A DNA stretch of 64,000 bases from Hermatobates lingyangjiaoensis (GCA_026182355.1 JAPFBL010000034.1:2364501-2428500), one strand, 5' to 3'; shown: positions 10,842-22,809, counted from the stretch's first letter. Translations and numbers: made by a program. The notes: a model not told the origin generated them from the sequence alone.

Positions 10842-11058
10842 ATGCATATTGTTAATACCACTGAGGTTAGTATGATTTATACTAGAAGTATGTAAAACTG
10901 TCATACCTCGTAAGATGATCATGGAGTTGGAACACTTTCGGACGTTGTCCATCTTAGATAAGTTTGTTGCGATTGAAGATGGATAACGTCCGAAAGCACT
11001 CCAACTTCATTATAATCTTACGAGGTATGACGATTTTACTTATTTCTAATATAAATCG
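10842..11058. mobile_element. Solo PLE hairpin, type A
   Basis: Inverted arms with the type A blocks: ACCACTGAGGTTAGTA tail, GTCATACCTCGTAAG, the core, then the mirror. The plus core at 10973-10996 is TTGAAGA, hairpin GGA/TCC, GAAAG; the minus core is at 10935-10958. ATTAGAATCC at 10832-10841 and ATTAGAACCC at 11059-11068 form a likely 10-bp target duplication with one change. It has no coding sequence. Confidence 0.75.
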
Positions 11059-11068
11059 ATTAGAACCC

Positions 11069-11731
11069 CTGAATTTTTTGCCACTTCAATAATGTTTTCA
11101 TGTAAAGTGCTCTCAAATTTTTATGTTTTTTTTTTTCAGTTAACAGTTTAGAGCTCAAATAATATTTTATTAAATTACAAAGTACACTAAACGCCTTTTT
11201 TTCTATGTAAGAATGACATAGATTTATTCTGTTGTAATATTCTATTATTTGATATAATTTTATCGTAATTTGTAAAGCGATGTGACCCAACCACACATCA
11301 TATCTAACAGCTTTCAAAGTTATTGCTTAATCATTTTTTGTATATGTTTTTACGAAACTAAGATTCAGTGTTTTGGAAAAACCTGAAGTTGTTTTTAAGT
11401 AATACATCTATCAGTGATATAATAATAGGAACATTTCAGTTATTAGTTTAGAAAGAAACCAATGCGTTGTACAATATTGTTTTGGTCTGAATACTCTTTT
11501 CTTTTAATGTAATATTTCCCTAACTAACAATAAGGTACAGCCAATCCATGCCACGTATTTTTATTTAAAACATGAATTTTGCACATCAAATGGTGTGGTC
11601 AGTAGTATGTTTACAAACTTATAAACTTTTTTGTCTATCTCAATTTTTTTTTTTTTTTAGATCAACCTCTACGAATCAGACCCCCCCCCCCCCCAATACC
11701 ACACACACAACCACAAAAACTATACTCACAC
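11069..11731. other. AT-rich spacer with one shared repeat block
   Basis: No credible gene. A block at about 11538-11607 (AAAACATGAATTTTGCACAT, then AATGGTGTGGTCAGTAG) matches 40020-40085, so part of this is an unclassified dispersed repeat. A C-tract lies near 11680 and CA-rich simple sequence at 11700-11740. Confidence 0.45.
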
Positions 11732-11745
11732 ACACATACGGAATT

Positions 11746-12067
11746 AGGGAGCCAGGCTAGCTCAGTGGTTCCGTGCTCACCTCTGAACTGGTAGGACCGG
11801 GGTTCAATCCTCACCTGGCCCTCGATTTATTCACGCAGGAGGTGAATAAATCTGAGCACGTCGTCCCTAGGAGAAGGACGTTAAACCGTCGGTCCCGAGA
11901 CTGTACGATGTCAGGTACTCGTTAAAGATCCCTACTCTAAATACATTTGAGTTAGGCAAAATTTAGGACTCCCATTGTAGAATCAATCTTTATTGTGTGG
12001 TATCACAAAGAGCCAATGCTTGGCCTAGGTGTGTTCCCTTGTGGGACTGCCACTGCAACCTAACCTA
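11746..12067 (+). mobile_element. tRNA-derived SINE, intact with 14-bp target duplication
   Basis: The head GGGAGCCAGGC is followed by the RNA polymerase III A box TAGCTCAGTGG and B box GGTTCAATCC at normal tRNA spacing. Then comes a body of about 240 bp and the tail CTGCAACCTAACCTAA. The perfect 14-bp repeat ACACATACGGAATT flanks it (11732-11745 and 12068-12081), as expected for target-primed insertion. The tail is two CCTAA units, the complement of the arthropod telomere repeat, instead of poly-A. Six other copies lie in the window. Confidence 0.93.
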
Positions 12068-12081
12068 ACACATACGGAATT

Positions 12082-13184
12082 TAATTGATTTATTTAATTT
12101 ACAAAAAACACATGTACTCTATTAATTTATGATAAGGGTCACCAGTAAAAGGTCAGCAATAGAATTCAGGGGGTCTCAAAAAATTTAATACTTGAAAAGC
12201 TCTAGGTAGAATATTTCTCCTATCATTCTTGTCTACTTATAGTAAAAAGAATGGTGTCTGCTTAGAAGCCACGTTTTTGAAATACTTTTTCAACCACTTT
12301 AACTTAGAGTACCTCAGTTTTTTTCAGTTAAAAATAAGCCTTTAAAAAAATATATACCTATATCTAGATTAAAGTTAGAAAATTCAAATGTTTTGAAACA
12401 ATAAAAAACTTCTTTTGTAAAAGAATATATGAATTCACTGAGAGTTATCTGAGCAAATGTAAAAAAAACAAACTTAACTTAAGACGTAAATTATATTTCT
12501 TTGTTTTTCATTTTTCCTTTATAATAGCGTCTATTTTTATTTTCTTACTTTCCATGAATTGAAGCATTATGGCCGACTATAATATATGTGTTTCATTGGT
12601 CATGAATTAAGTGATTATTTGGATATAGCAAATTTATATAGCTTTGATTTAGTAATTATATATAAGGTTTTTATAGGAAAATGAAAAAAGAATAAAAATA
12701 GAGGAATTATATATTGAAAAAATATACCTAATATACATCAACATATTATCAAATTTGCGGTTAATTCATAAAAATAATTTATTGTCAGCAATAAGATCAT
12801 TATTACCATTTATGATCGAGAATTGAAATTAAGACCGGTTGATAATCTTGACCTATAGTTTCTATCCGAAAGTTTGAAGTTGTCATGACCTGCTTCAAAT
12901 ATGAATCTCAGATATACATCATTACTGAGAATGACATACGGTGTTCATAGTTATTACAGTCAGTACCCTGATGATGTTGGCTGAGATAAATCCGCAGTTT
13001 AGTGATTCCTTTGATGTCATGGAAGTTTGTGATCTAACTGGTGATTTGATTACAGTTGCTTGAATTATTACGCTCTGGTGCATTTCCAGATAGTGTGAAA
13101 TAACATTAAAAAAAAAAGGAAACTCTTCATTTGAAAAAAAAAAAGACCATAGAAAGAGAAACCACGAGACCAACAATTTCTTAG
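12082..13184. other. AT-rich, no recognised gene
   Basis: An 84-codon minus-strand frame at 12922-13176 shows no family motif and I take it as chance. Nothing else is matched. Confidence 0.4.
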
Positions 13185-13192
13185 GTCTAAAA

Positions 13193-13819
13193 TAGTGGTT
13201 CCCAAAATATTTTTATTCCAGCACTCCAAAAACAAAATTCTTCGCAACTCATATATTCAATAATTTTTTCCAGGATAAAAGATGTGGACTGATACTAAAT
13301 TTTATCAAAGGAAGATATTTCTTCCACTTTTAATAAATGTATAAATATATGACTTTTATAAAAGAAACTTCACACATTGATATTTGAATAAACTTGACGA
13401 AAATAATAACTCTATTTTGAAATATTTGTAAAATTGTACAATCAAGAAATAGTTTCATCAAGAAACGTTTAGGCAGGAATTTAATGTTTTAAAATATAAA
13501 GGGGTCAAACATATGGACTAGATAGGATATCCCAGATTAACGTTTAAATATACCTGATAAAAAACTATTGCCTTCTTGAAATATGTACAAGGTAATAAAA
13601 TCAAAAATGCTATTTTTTTCAATGAAAACAGTATTAACTTAAGGATTTCCATAACATTATAAACATAAGTTTTGAAGTTTTACTTAGAATTTCTTTAAAA
13701 AATATAATATCCTTTAAAATGCAGATATTTCCTTAAACTAAGGAAATTTCTTAAAATTTACAGCCCTGCTTCTCTCACCCTCTGGAATAATGTCTTGCAC
13801 CCCCTGATTGGGACCCTCT
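13193..13819. mobile_element. hAT-like non-autonomous DNA element
   Basis: The left end TAGTGGTTCCCAA and the inverted right end CAGAGGGTCCCAA form imperfect terminal inverted repeats of the hAT 'CAGnGGTTCCCAA' kind. The flanking 8-bp sequences GTCTAAAA (13185-13192) and GTCTAATA (13820-13827) match the hAT target-duplication length with one difference. The interior of about 627 bp is AT-rich with no transposase frame. Confidence 0.65.
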
Positions 13820-13827
13820 GGTCTAAT

Positions 13828-16309
13828 AGGAATGAAGTGGCAAATCAAACACTTATTTAGTAAACAATAGGGAAACAGTAGAAAATAATACATTCTGTAA
13901 AACCAGACACCATAACGTTTATATACGTGCTACTTAGAGAAATAGTTCTGTGAACTGAAAATAATCTGCACCTACCCATTCCTCCTTTTCTTAAATTTGT
14001 AAAAGTCTAATCCGTAACTTCTATTGTTTTCACTACATCTAATGTAATTAGTAATTCTGTCATAATCAAATTTATATATTTTTATTTAATATATTGTGCT
14101 AGTGTTCCAACTTGTGATATTTTTATACCAGAATTACTAACTAAATAAACAAATTACGAACCAAAAGTAAGCAAAATTATAATACTTTACTCCAATAAAT
14201 GTATTTTCTAGACTAAATTATCTTGGATGTATCTGTGAGGAATAGCCAGTCGACAATCAAATATAGGCATTGATAAAAACTAATAAAACAAAATGGTAGA
14301 TCAATTTAGTCAGTTGGCTGGTTTATAACTCACACTACTTAACTACTGAATGAACTTTTGTTCACCACTAATAAAATATTTTACATAATCTTAAAATCAT
14401 GCCTTCAAAACAATTTTACGTGAATGATATTGTAATAACTACTACCTATTTTAGTTGGTGAGGTTTTCAAAGAAAACATTTTTTCTTGTTTGTTAATTAA
14501 AATTTTTTATTTATAATCATAATCATTATAATCATTTTTAGTCAAAAATTCTTTAGCAATATTGGTCAGCATTTTTTCAGTTAGGACTCTCATTTTCCCA
14601 TAATAATGCCAAAATTTCAAGACTCTGAAGGTAGTAGTTCAACAGGAAAAAATGTTATAAAAATTTATTATTTATTTTTTTCTGCGTAAAATAATAATTT
14701 GTTCTATCACATATTGTTGACTGCAACAAGTACACAAACTTTTGGATATACACCCTTATATTGTCCTATCCATAAATATCTTTCAACAAATGTTAATAAA
14801 ATATTCTTGGGAACCTCAAAAAATTTAGATCCATCAAAATCTCTACATTTAATTTTTTATAGTAAACAAAAATTGAATATTGTTACTTCGAAAAAGGTGA
14901 TGTACTTCAAAACCAACAAAAATCAACATAGATTAGTGGCAGCGTACACTGCTTTTGATTTGTTACCAAACTTCACATTTTCAAAAAAATATTCTGTAAA
15001 TTTGATGAGTTGAACTAATGCGTGAAATGTATAATACATTTTAAAGCCTATCATTCTGCACATAATAAACAGTAAATATGTAACCAATTATGTGTGGAGT
15101 AAAAAATTTCGATTGTATTTGTTATTTGAATAGAGACATTCAACTGTAAATTTTTACTTGATTTTGGTTTTTTTTTTTAATAGTATTAGCATTGTTATAA
15201 GCACATAAAAATGCTATTAGTATAGTACCTATAATTTGGTTGTATAGAATAAATCCTATATTCTATTATTGTATGATCTACGATTTTATGATTAAAAAAT
15301 GCATTTAAAATTTTACATTTTATTATATTTAATTTCAATTTGTCATTCTTTTTTTTAGTTTATTTCTAATATTATAGCTATGATAACCAAATTATAATTT
15401 ACATAAACTTCAGAATTCCCAAGATGAATATCGTACATTGAAAATAAGTTGAGCATGCTGGAACAGTGATTGTTTAATAAGAAAGCATTATACAGGCATT
15501 AACAACTTTATGTTCATTTCATTAAAAAAAATTGGTTTGCACCATTTGTGGAGTTAATATAAGAATATTTGATAAAAAAAAAAGTTTGTGTTTGTATACG
15601 ATATCTGATTCATAGAGACATCTTAACTATTAACGGCCTCTGAACACGAAAGTGTATATTTAAAGTTGAATGTATATATTGATTCTAGTTGCCTGTTTTG
15701 GTTGTTAATTTACCGGGATATTTGGATAAAAACTTTTCGTACAAACTTAACTCATTTATGCAAAATGAAATCAACATATCCAATCAAAAGCTTTAGAAGA
15801 CGAACTAACTTATGAGATAAGAAAATTGATTGACTGCGTAAGACAATATCACTCTTCACTACACACGTAATACTAACCATTGAGTCATCTTTACCACTAG
15901 GGACTAACTATGCAAAACATAATATGTTTTACCGAAAATATGAAACCTATATGAATGTACTTTAAAAACTTGGAACTAGCACCAAACCTACCAATTGTGT
16001 TGTAAACATACATATTTAATGCATGCATAGTTGTACAAATATTTGTTTAAACCAAATGGAAAACACACATATCTTATTAAATAAAATTATTATCATGTAT
16101 CATTCTTTATTGAATTTGTCATAAAATTTTATCAGCAAATTAAAATGAAAAACATTATACCATATAATAGTTGATGGAACAAAAAATCGTTGTTTTAATA
16201 AATCTTGTTTACCCTTTTTTTCCCAAACTTTTGAATATTCAATAACCTGTTTGTTTCCAAGCCTACTCTTGTATGCTTTCATCTCAATGTTTTTCTACGA
16301 CGTAGAAAG
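13828..16309. other. AT-rich, no recognised gene
   Basis: A 104-codon plus-strand frame at 14699-15013 has no recognisable domain. A block near 14580-14660 (ATAATGCCAAAATTTC, then GTAGTAGTTCAAC) resembles 39890-39930, hinting at another old dispersed repeat. Confidence 0.4.
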
Positions 16310-17260
16310 AAAGGGATTAAAACCCCTTGTTGGCCAAACGTCACCTGGCAGTAAGGACTTGGTGGGAAGAGATCATGTCTCGCTCTTTGTTAGATTAAGT
16401 GATTGAAGGGAGGGTGCCATTCACACCCATCCTGAGTTCCGTTAGAGCCAAAAAGAGAGCAACTACCAGTGTTCCAGCCCACTTAGCTAAGATCGTGGTC
16501 CATAACTACTGGTAAAGGCTGGGGTCTAGCTTCCCCGGATGCTAAGCAGGCATCCTCCCGAGAAGAGACTGCTCCTCACGCAGCGACCCGAAGGTCTACC
16601 CAACCTGGGTGAGAGCCACAGCCACTACGAGTCCAACCTCAAGGGCAGGCTGGAGAGAGAAACTCTTCCAGGGTGCCACCCTGGATCGCCACCCGTAGTA
16701 CCGACTTATTTTAAGAGTTTCGGATCAAACTTCGGACCGAGGTCCTACTGAACCTGCTCAGCTGCAGGTAGGGTCAGTGGCCCTTATTGCCCCCGGTGAT
16801 CTGACGTGTAAAGCCAGTGCAGTTATGGACTAACTGCACGCCCCCGGGAGTGGCACTAATGTTGCCCTGGTTCAAGAACCTCGTGGAGTTTAAGCCATCC
16901 AGCCTATGGAAGAGACTGCATGGCCCCACTGCGGGCGGGTGGACGGATGAGTGTCAGTTTGGAAGACCCACCACCGAAATGGTGCTGCACAAGGCTACCA
17001 TTTTGACACTCTTTAAGAAAACCATTTAAACTCTCTTCAGGAGAGGGGCTACACCCCGTACCGCCCAACGAGTGTCCAAGCTGTGCCGAAGCACTTTAAG
17101 AATTCCCTCTGACTAAGTCAGGGACTAGGCTACTTGAACGCGCTTGGAGCAGCCTGCCCTGTATTGTTAGCTTGTGCTGTGCAGGCTACACAATTACCAC
17201 CTCTGCGACAGGGACGCCAGTACTAGGTACATTCACCCCGAATAGTGGTTAGAGGCTTTC
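16310..17260 (+). mobile_element. GC-rich unidentified insert, possibly a LINE 5' region
   Basis: About 950 bp markedly richer in G+C than everything around it, with sharp edges and many short inverted pairs (GGGATTAAAACCCC; CTTCAGGAGAGGGG; GACTAAGTCAGGG). Two 70-codon plus-strand frames (16539-16751 and 16817-17029) lack recognisable domains. Composition and length resemble a structured 5' region of a retroelement, but I could not assign a family, and strand is a guess. Host structured RNA or a processed transcript are alternatives. Confidence 0.35.
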
Positions 17261-17340
17261 ATATGCATTTATAGATAATGCATTATTGTGACCAGTTAAT
17301 TCCATTTCGGAAGTTTTAAATTCACAGACAAACTTATTTT

Positions 17341-17450
17341 AGTGTATAGGCCTGTCCATTAGCTAGAGCGAATAGGAGGAAGGCCTTGGGATCTGCGCTT
17401 GTCGCCTTGGTGCCGCGGGAAGTCGGTAGTCACCTTGGACAAATTATCTG
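17341..17450. other. Short GC-rich fragment, unassigned
   Basis: GC-rich stretch with GGCCTGTCCATTAGC and GGTGCCGCGGGAAGTCGG. It may belong to the insert at 16310-17260, from which it is separated by AT-rich sequence. Confidence 0.3.
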
Positions 17451-17703
17451 TTCACTACTTAATCTGTCATTCTGGCTGAAAACCTTTCTTGTTTTTCCTG
17501 ATAAATGATAGATACTGGAGTGAAACAAAAATCCTGTATACATAAAGATAAAATTGAAAGCTTTAAGGTTTTTTTTAGCCAGTGCTAAGGCGTGCACAAT
17601 ATAGCCAATATTACATTTCTTTTATATGCAAAGAAGAATCAGAATGGAGACCTGATGCAATCAATGAATTATTATTACTATATTTCTTTCTGTATATAGT
17701 AAT

Positions 17704-17835
17704 TTGAGCGCGGGGAGGCCCCGTGGTGGTTAACTTTCTCCGGCGTCCGCACCTTCCTACGGATGGCCCTCATAGTGCGGACTCAAACAAGTGACTCACA
17801 TTCAGCAGGCTCGGGGCCGATGGTTTTACATTTTC
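17704..17835. other. Short GC-rich fragment, perhaps a SINE relative
   Basis: Contains GGGAGGCCCCGTGGTGGTTA and later GGCTCGGGGCCGATGGTTT. The second part loosely resembles the SINE body (CCGTCGGTCCCGAGCC reversed), but it is too diverged to assign. Confidence 0.25.
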
Positions 17836-17939
17836 TACAACGGATGGTATGTATATAATTCTCCATATTCCAAATGAAAATTCTAATGTGACATCCGAAT
17901 CTTCAGTACAAAAGCACAGAAGACAGCAGTTAGACTAAA

Positions 17940-18150
17940 TTCATGCATTTCATCATTACCACAGAGGTTAGTATTATTAATATTAAACACATAATATACC
18001 GTCTTATCTCGTACATTACTGCCGTAGCTCTCTGATCGGTTTCAGATGTCACCCCGAAGACACCTGAAGATGGGTGACACCTGAAACCGGTCCGAGAGCT
18101 ACGGCAGTAATGTACGAGGTAAGACGGTATACTATGTGTTTAATATTAAT
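17940..18150. mobile_element. Solo PLE hairpin, type A, with 12-bp target duplication
   Basis: A 211-bp hairpin. The left arm has TACCACAGAGGTTAGTATTA and CCGTCTTATCTCGTAC; the right arm mirrors it. A perfect 12-bp repeat, AGTTAGACTAAA, flanks it at 17928-17939 and 18151-18162, so this small palindrome inserted as a unit. It carries no coding sequence and the strongest type A ribozyme core (18064-18087). Confidence 0.85.
18064..18087 (+). ncRNA. Hammerhead-like motif, type A
   Basis: CTGAAGA (exact CUGANGA) at 18064-18070, one spacer base, hairpin GGGT/CACC-like, GAAAC at 18083-18087, then CGGTCC. The core bases of a type I hammerhead are present; stem III would be minimal, as in PLE ribozymes described in animals. 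Confidence 0.55.
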
Positions 18151-18162
18151 AGTTAGACTAAA

Positions 18163-20789
18163 CCTGACTCTTCAATAATACAACTTAAAAATTATCACTA
18201 TGTTCTCGTCATATACATGGATGTGTTTTTGATATATCGAAATCATTTATATAGCAAATAACTCTATCATTAAACAGCAAACTCTAACATTTATATAGCA
18301 AATGTTAGAAAACATTTCAATATTTCAATGCATTAACTCTATCATTTTTGTAGCAAATAACTCTAAATGATACTTTTTACATCACTCTAAATGAAACAGA
18401 ATAAATAACACATATAATCACCACACCTCATTCACTCAGTCACTCACACATTCATTTACTCAAAGACAAGACAGACCCAAGACACATGATTATTACATGT
18501 TATCAACTGCTTATTGTAAGGATTAGATGATATTGGACTGTTTAGTTTGATCAAAAAGTTTGTCAGAAATGATGAGTCATTTTTTGAAGTCTTATATTTC
18601 CATAACTGGTTGCAGTTATAAAAAAAAACATAAAATTTATGAATAAAGATCATGTATACATCATGCATAAGGAATACATGAAATATATAAATCATACATA
18701 ATTGTACATCAGAAGTACAAATCATAAGTATACATCATTATGATCTATAGAAATACATAAACCTGTACATTAAAAACATGAATGCCAGAAATATAAAATA
18801 ACTTTATCTTCAACAAATGCTATTTTTTTAAAAAACTGAAATGTTGGTTAAGTTGTTTTCTAATAAAATATCGCAGAAATTTTAAATTGAGATGCCTAAC
18901 TAATGCAGTCAGTTTTAGCAATCAATATATTCAATTGAGGCGAACATTGAATATATGACATTTTCCGAACTACTTCAAAATTGAATGTACTTACTTAAGC
19001 AGATTGTGACGGTGAAAGCAAATATGATGCATCGTAAATAGATTGTTGAAGAGGCCCAGGTATTACAGGGACCACTTGAGAATAACAGGGCCTTTAGCAG
19101 GAATATTGGGTCGACCATAACCTCCAAGTAATGATTTCCACTTTAGCTATAAGCTGAAACTTAATCGTAAATTCGCAAAGGACCCTTACTCCACTGGACA
19201 TAACTTATTTCAATATTAAATGAGAGATTTAGACATCACATGAAAATATATTTCCCATATTAAATTCTCTCTATTTCTGAGTTTTATAAAGTCACAAAAC
19301 CACAGACTACAGAATTTTTAACTATATCTGAATAAGTTTAATTAATGATATCTAACTTTGTACTATAATTATAGCAATTACGACGAGAATTAGTAAATGT
19401 TTCTAAAAGTACTTAATTCCATCGTTTTGTGGAATAATTTTCATAATTTGAAATGGGAAAAACAGACTAAGATCTTTCAACCGTAACAACCATATAGTAC
19501 ATACATAAACTACATTGACATAAAGAACAGACAGAAATGAAACAGAAACTAAATACTATATTTTGATGGCCTCGTCATCTATATGATATGATATATGATA
19601 TATGATATGATCATATGATATATAGGATTTGAGGATATGCACCACAAGCAGACTACGACTTGCCGCAAAACCATGATAAAAATGATGGTAGCAAACCACT
19701 TGTAGATATTAGTTTTGCATTAGGACAGATTCAATTTCTTATCATTACAATCAACATAGATCGTTCATCCACAATGAAATCGGCAATTTGTTTGACGTTT
19801 GCTTATGTATGTATTAGATAAATATATTTTATTTAAAAAAAAAATGATATTATGGTAGATGTTAAGTACTGGGTCCAAAGAGATAAATATGAGTCAGCTC
19901 AGGAGATCTTGTGGTAACATTGGCTGTATTGATGATTGAACCAGTTTGAGAAACTAACAAGTGATAGGTTTGAGTATCTGACCATTGAAATAGCTACTAA
20001 AATGGAGAAAATTGAGTCAGAATTGATAGGAATGAGAGGGTTACTGAACTGGTTGACGGAAGTCAATTAATTCATAGCATGGCTCACCTTTGTGAGATCA
20101 CAGATAAGAATGTGCCAATAGTTTTAACAGTTATAGCGTAGATATTATTATAATGGTTTAACGGAACAAAAATATATAGTATTTACCCATAAAAAAAAAA
20201 GCTGGACATCGCAGTAACGGTGTTTAATCATTATATTGCACTCAATTTGAAGGTTTTATTTCCACTGATTTGAATCTTTATATGAATTGTGATATGACTT
20301 CCGTCAGTTAGCATAGCAATCTATTCATTGTTATCCTTGTTTATTCTCATCTTCTCTGACTTAATGACTACTTTTAGTTTCATATATCTAAACACATCTC
20401 TGTCACTATCCGTGTTACCCCCCAGAACTTCTCATCCTTGTCACGTTTGTCACATTTGATGCACAAACACCCTGGTACTCAACCGGTATCAAAAACTTTT
20501 TTTTGTTTTTCAAAGTAAATTACACTAATATTTTATTTATGATTTCTTCAGGAACTTTTATAATTAACTATTTTGACTCATACAGAATCGACTATTATAT
20601 TATTTTGTTTACTATTATTCCTCCTGTAATTGGTTTCTTTCCTTGTTTTAGTTTGCTCTTTATTTCTTCCACAAATTTATTCATATCACTAGTTATGTAT
20701 TATATACCACTCCTTTTTCTCACTCTTTCATGTTTCCCTTGTTGTTAGTGCTTCTACTCTAACGGAGCGCTGAACAGTCGACTGATAAA
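18163..20789. other. AT-rich, mostly nothing recognised
   Basis: No credible gene. At 19448-19490 is a minus-strand fragment of the type D PLE end (GAAATGGGAAAAA, then AAGATCTTTCAACCGTAACA) that breaks before the CUGANGA half. A TATGATA simple repeat lies at about 19580-19625. The frame at 20503-20748 is hydrophobic and unrecognised. Confidence 0.45.
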
Positions 20790-21092
20790 GTTGGTTTGTA
20801 TTTGTAGCCACAGTATATAGTCTTGCCTTGTAGGTACTGGGCTCAATATCCAAGTTTAACATTAAATTATTCACGTTGAAGGTGAATAAATCTGAGCACG
20901 TCGTCCGTCCAAGAGGACATTAAGCAGTCGGCCCCGAGTCTGTACAATGTCAGACACCCATTGAAGGTTTCTACTCTAAATACACTTCAGGTAGGCAAAA
21001 TTTAGGACTCCCAATCTTCATTGTGAGGTATCACAAAAGGCCAATCTTCGGACCACGTGTGTTCCCTTGTCAGACTGTCACTGCAACCTAAC
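20790..21092 (+). mobile_element. tRNA-derived SINE, old
   Basis: The body matches other copies (GAATAAATCTGAGCACGTCG; GGCAAAATTTAGGACTCCCA; GTGTGTTCCCTTGT) and the tail reads CTGCAACCTAAC. The head is heavily mutated: only a GGGCTCAATATCC remnant of the B box remains. No target duplication is recognisable. Confidence 0.75.
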
Positions 21093-21516
21093 TTAAGATA
21101 ACTTAAAGTACCGAGAACCCTTCATTTATTATATAAAGAAACAGCTTAAATGCAGTTAAATATTGAAAAAAAAAGTTAGTAATAAAAATCTAATAAAAAA
21201 ATCTGCTAAATATACTGTACTATTTCTTGTTGTGCATTAGTTAAATTTCAACTTTTCTGAAACAGTTTTGCATTATAACGGTGACCAAGAACAGTGCTAG
21301 TATAAACAATTACCTGGTAAAGTATTCGACGATTGTAAACCCGTTATGCGAACATCGTTATATCATACACTTCTATAACTCTAGTAATTCAAAACATTAT
21401 TTTATCTTCAAATATCCTTACATCTCTCTAAAAACCAAATAAACAAATAAAATAAACAAAATAAAAACAAAACCCTGAAGACTGACCGACCCGATGAAAA
21501 CTCTTTGGTACTTTAG

Positions 21517-21517
<1 letters not shown>
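21093..21517. other. AT-rich, nothing recognised
   Basis: Spacer between the old SINE and the TA tract; no gene or repeat seen. Confidence 0.4.

Positions 21518-21582
<65 letters not shown>
21518..21582. repeat. (TA)n microsatellite
   Basis: TA tract with one frame break, abutting the left end of the 1.2-kb palindrome. Confidence 0.95.
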
Positions 21583-21586
<4 letters not shown>

Positions 21587-21639
21587 TAATTTTTTTTGAG
21601 GTTTGAGGTCCAATGATTAAAACTAGTCCTTTTGCCGAC

Positions 21640-21668
21640 GTTTCGACATATATTTATGTCATCTTCAG
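21640..21668 (-). ncRNA. Hammerhead-like motif, type C, left arm
   Basis: Minus strand: CTGAAGA, T, stem GACATA, loop AATA, stem TATGTC, then GAAACGTCGG. The CUGANGA and GAAA core boxes are exact and stem II has six perfect pairs. Confidence 0.65.
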
Positions 21669-22690
21669 GGCTACAACATGATTGTTTTACAATTAGCACT
21701 ACTATTACTACTATTTGGTAATTTATTACATTTTAATATGTTCGGTAACAAAGAGGAATTTATTGATAAAACAGTTATTACGACTATGGATTATTTTGTT
21801 ATACATTAACATAAGGATATTGTTATAATTATTCTATTGCTTTAGAATTATTGCATAAGTATAGAGATCACTATTTGATTACCTTGGAAATCTGTTTATG
21901 TTGCAGCATTCTTCTTTAATACTGTTTCATGATGGTTACTATTTGTTTTCTGGGAGGTTTCTTTACGGTTATGTTCTGTTTTGCTTGTTTGAGTACAAAG
22001 TGTTTTTTTTTCATATTTTTTTTATTATTATTATTATTATTTTTTTTACTGGGTTGCCTATTTGCCTATTCATTTGTTAGTCCCTATGGTTTGTTTTCTT
22101 GTATTGTGTAAAAATGTTTGTATAAATTTGGCTAAATTTTTCTATGTCTGTTCTAGAGTTGCAAGTGTTGCAACTCTCGCAACAACTCTAAACACTTGCA
22201 ACTCTAGAACAGACATAGAAAAATTTAGCCAAATTTATACAAACATTTTTACACAATACAAGAAAACAAACCATAGGGACTAACAAATGAATAGGCAAAT
22301 AGGCAACCCAGTAAAAAAAATAATAATAATAATAAAAAAAAAATATGAAAAAAAAACACTTTGTACTCAAACAAGCAAAACAGAACATAACCGTAAAGAA
22401 ACCTCCCAGAAAACAAATAGTAACCATCATGAAACAGTATTAAAGAAGAATGCTGCAACATAAACAGATTTCCAAGGTAATCAAATAGTGATCTCTATAC
22501 TTATGCAATAATTCTAAAGCAATAGAATAATTATAACAATATCCTTATGTTAATGTATAACAAAATAATCCATAGTCGTAATAACTGTTTTATCAATAAA
22601 TTCCTCTTTGTTACCGAACATATTAAAATGTAATAAATTACCAAATAGTAGTAATAGTAGTGCTAATTGTAAAACAATCAAGTTGTAGCC

Positions 22691-22719
22691 CTGAAGATGA
22701 CATAAATATATGTCGAAAC
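22691..22719 (+). ncRNA. Hammerhead-like motif, type C, right arm
   Basis: Exact mirror of the left-arm motif: CTGAAGA at 22691-22697, stem II GACATA/TATGTC at 22699-22704 and 22709-22714, GAAAC at 22715-22719, then GTCGG. Confidence 0.65.
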
Positions 22720-22809
22720 GTCGGCAAAAGGACTAGTTTTAATCATTGGACCTCAAACCTCAAACAAAATTACATCATATAAATATTGGGTCAAGAAAAC
22801 AAATCATGA

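Larger units (their letters stand above)
21579..22781. mobile_element. 1.2-kb near-perfect palindrome, PLE-derived, type C
   Basis: Arms of about 590 bp, almost identical, around a roughly 20-bp centre near 22180. The ends read ATGATGTAATTTTTTTTGAG and the mirrored CTCAAACAAAATTACATCAT. Differences I can see are in homopolymer and TTA-repeat lengths. Each arm carries an outward-facing hammerhead-like motif. TA tracts flank both ends (21518-21582, 22810-22842). Frames of 60-80 codons appear on both strands because the arms repeat; none has a recognisable domain. Near identity of the arms implies recent origin, gene conversion or an assembly fold-back. Confidence 0.85.

Noticed and set aside
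11746..11820. Functional tRNA gene
   Set aside because: A and B boxes are present, but the sequence continues into a SINE body with target duplications, and the cloverleaf acceptor ends do not pair.
14699..15013. 104-codon hypothetical protein
   Set aside because: AT-rich, no recognisable domain, and neighbouring sequence resembles an old dispersed repeat.
21898..22461. Paired frames of 60-80 codons on opposite strands
   Set aside because: They are the two arms of one palindrome; hydrophobic low-complexity products with no domain.
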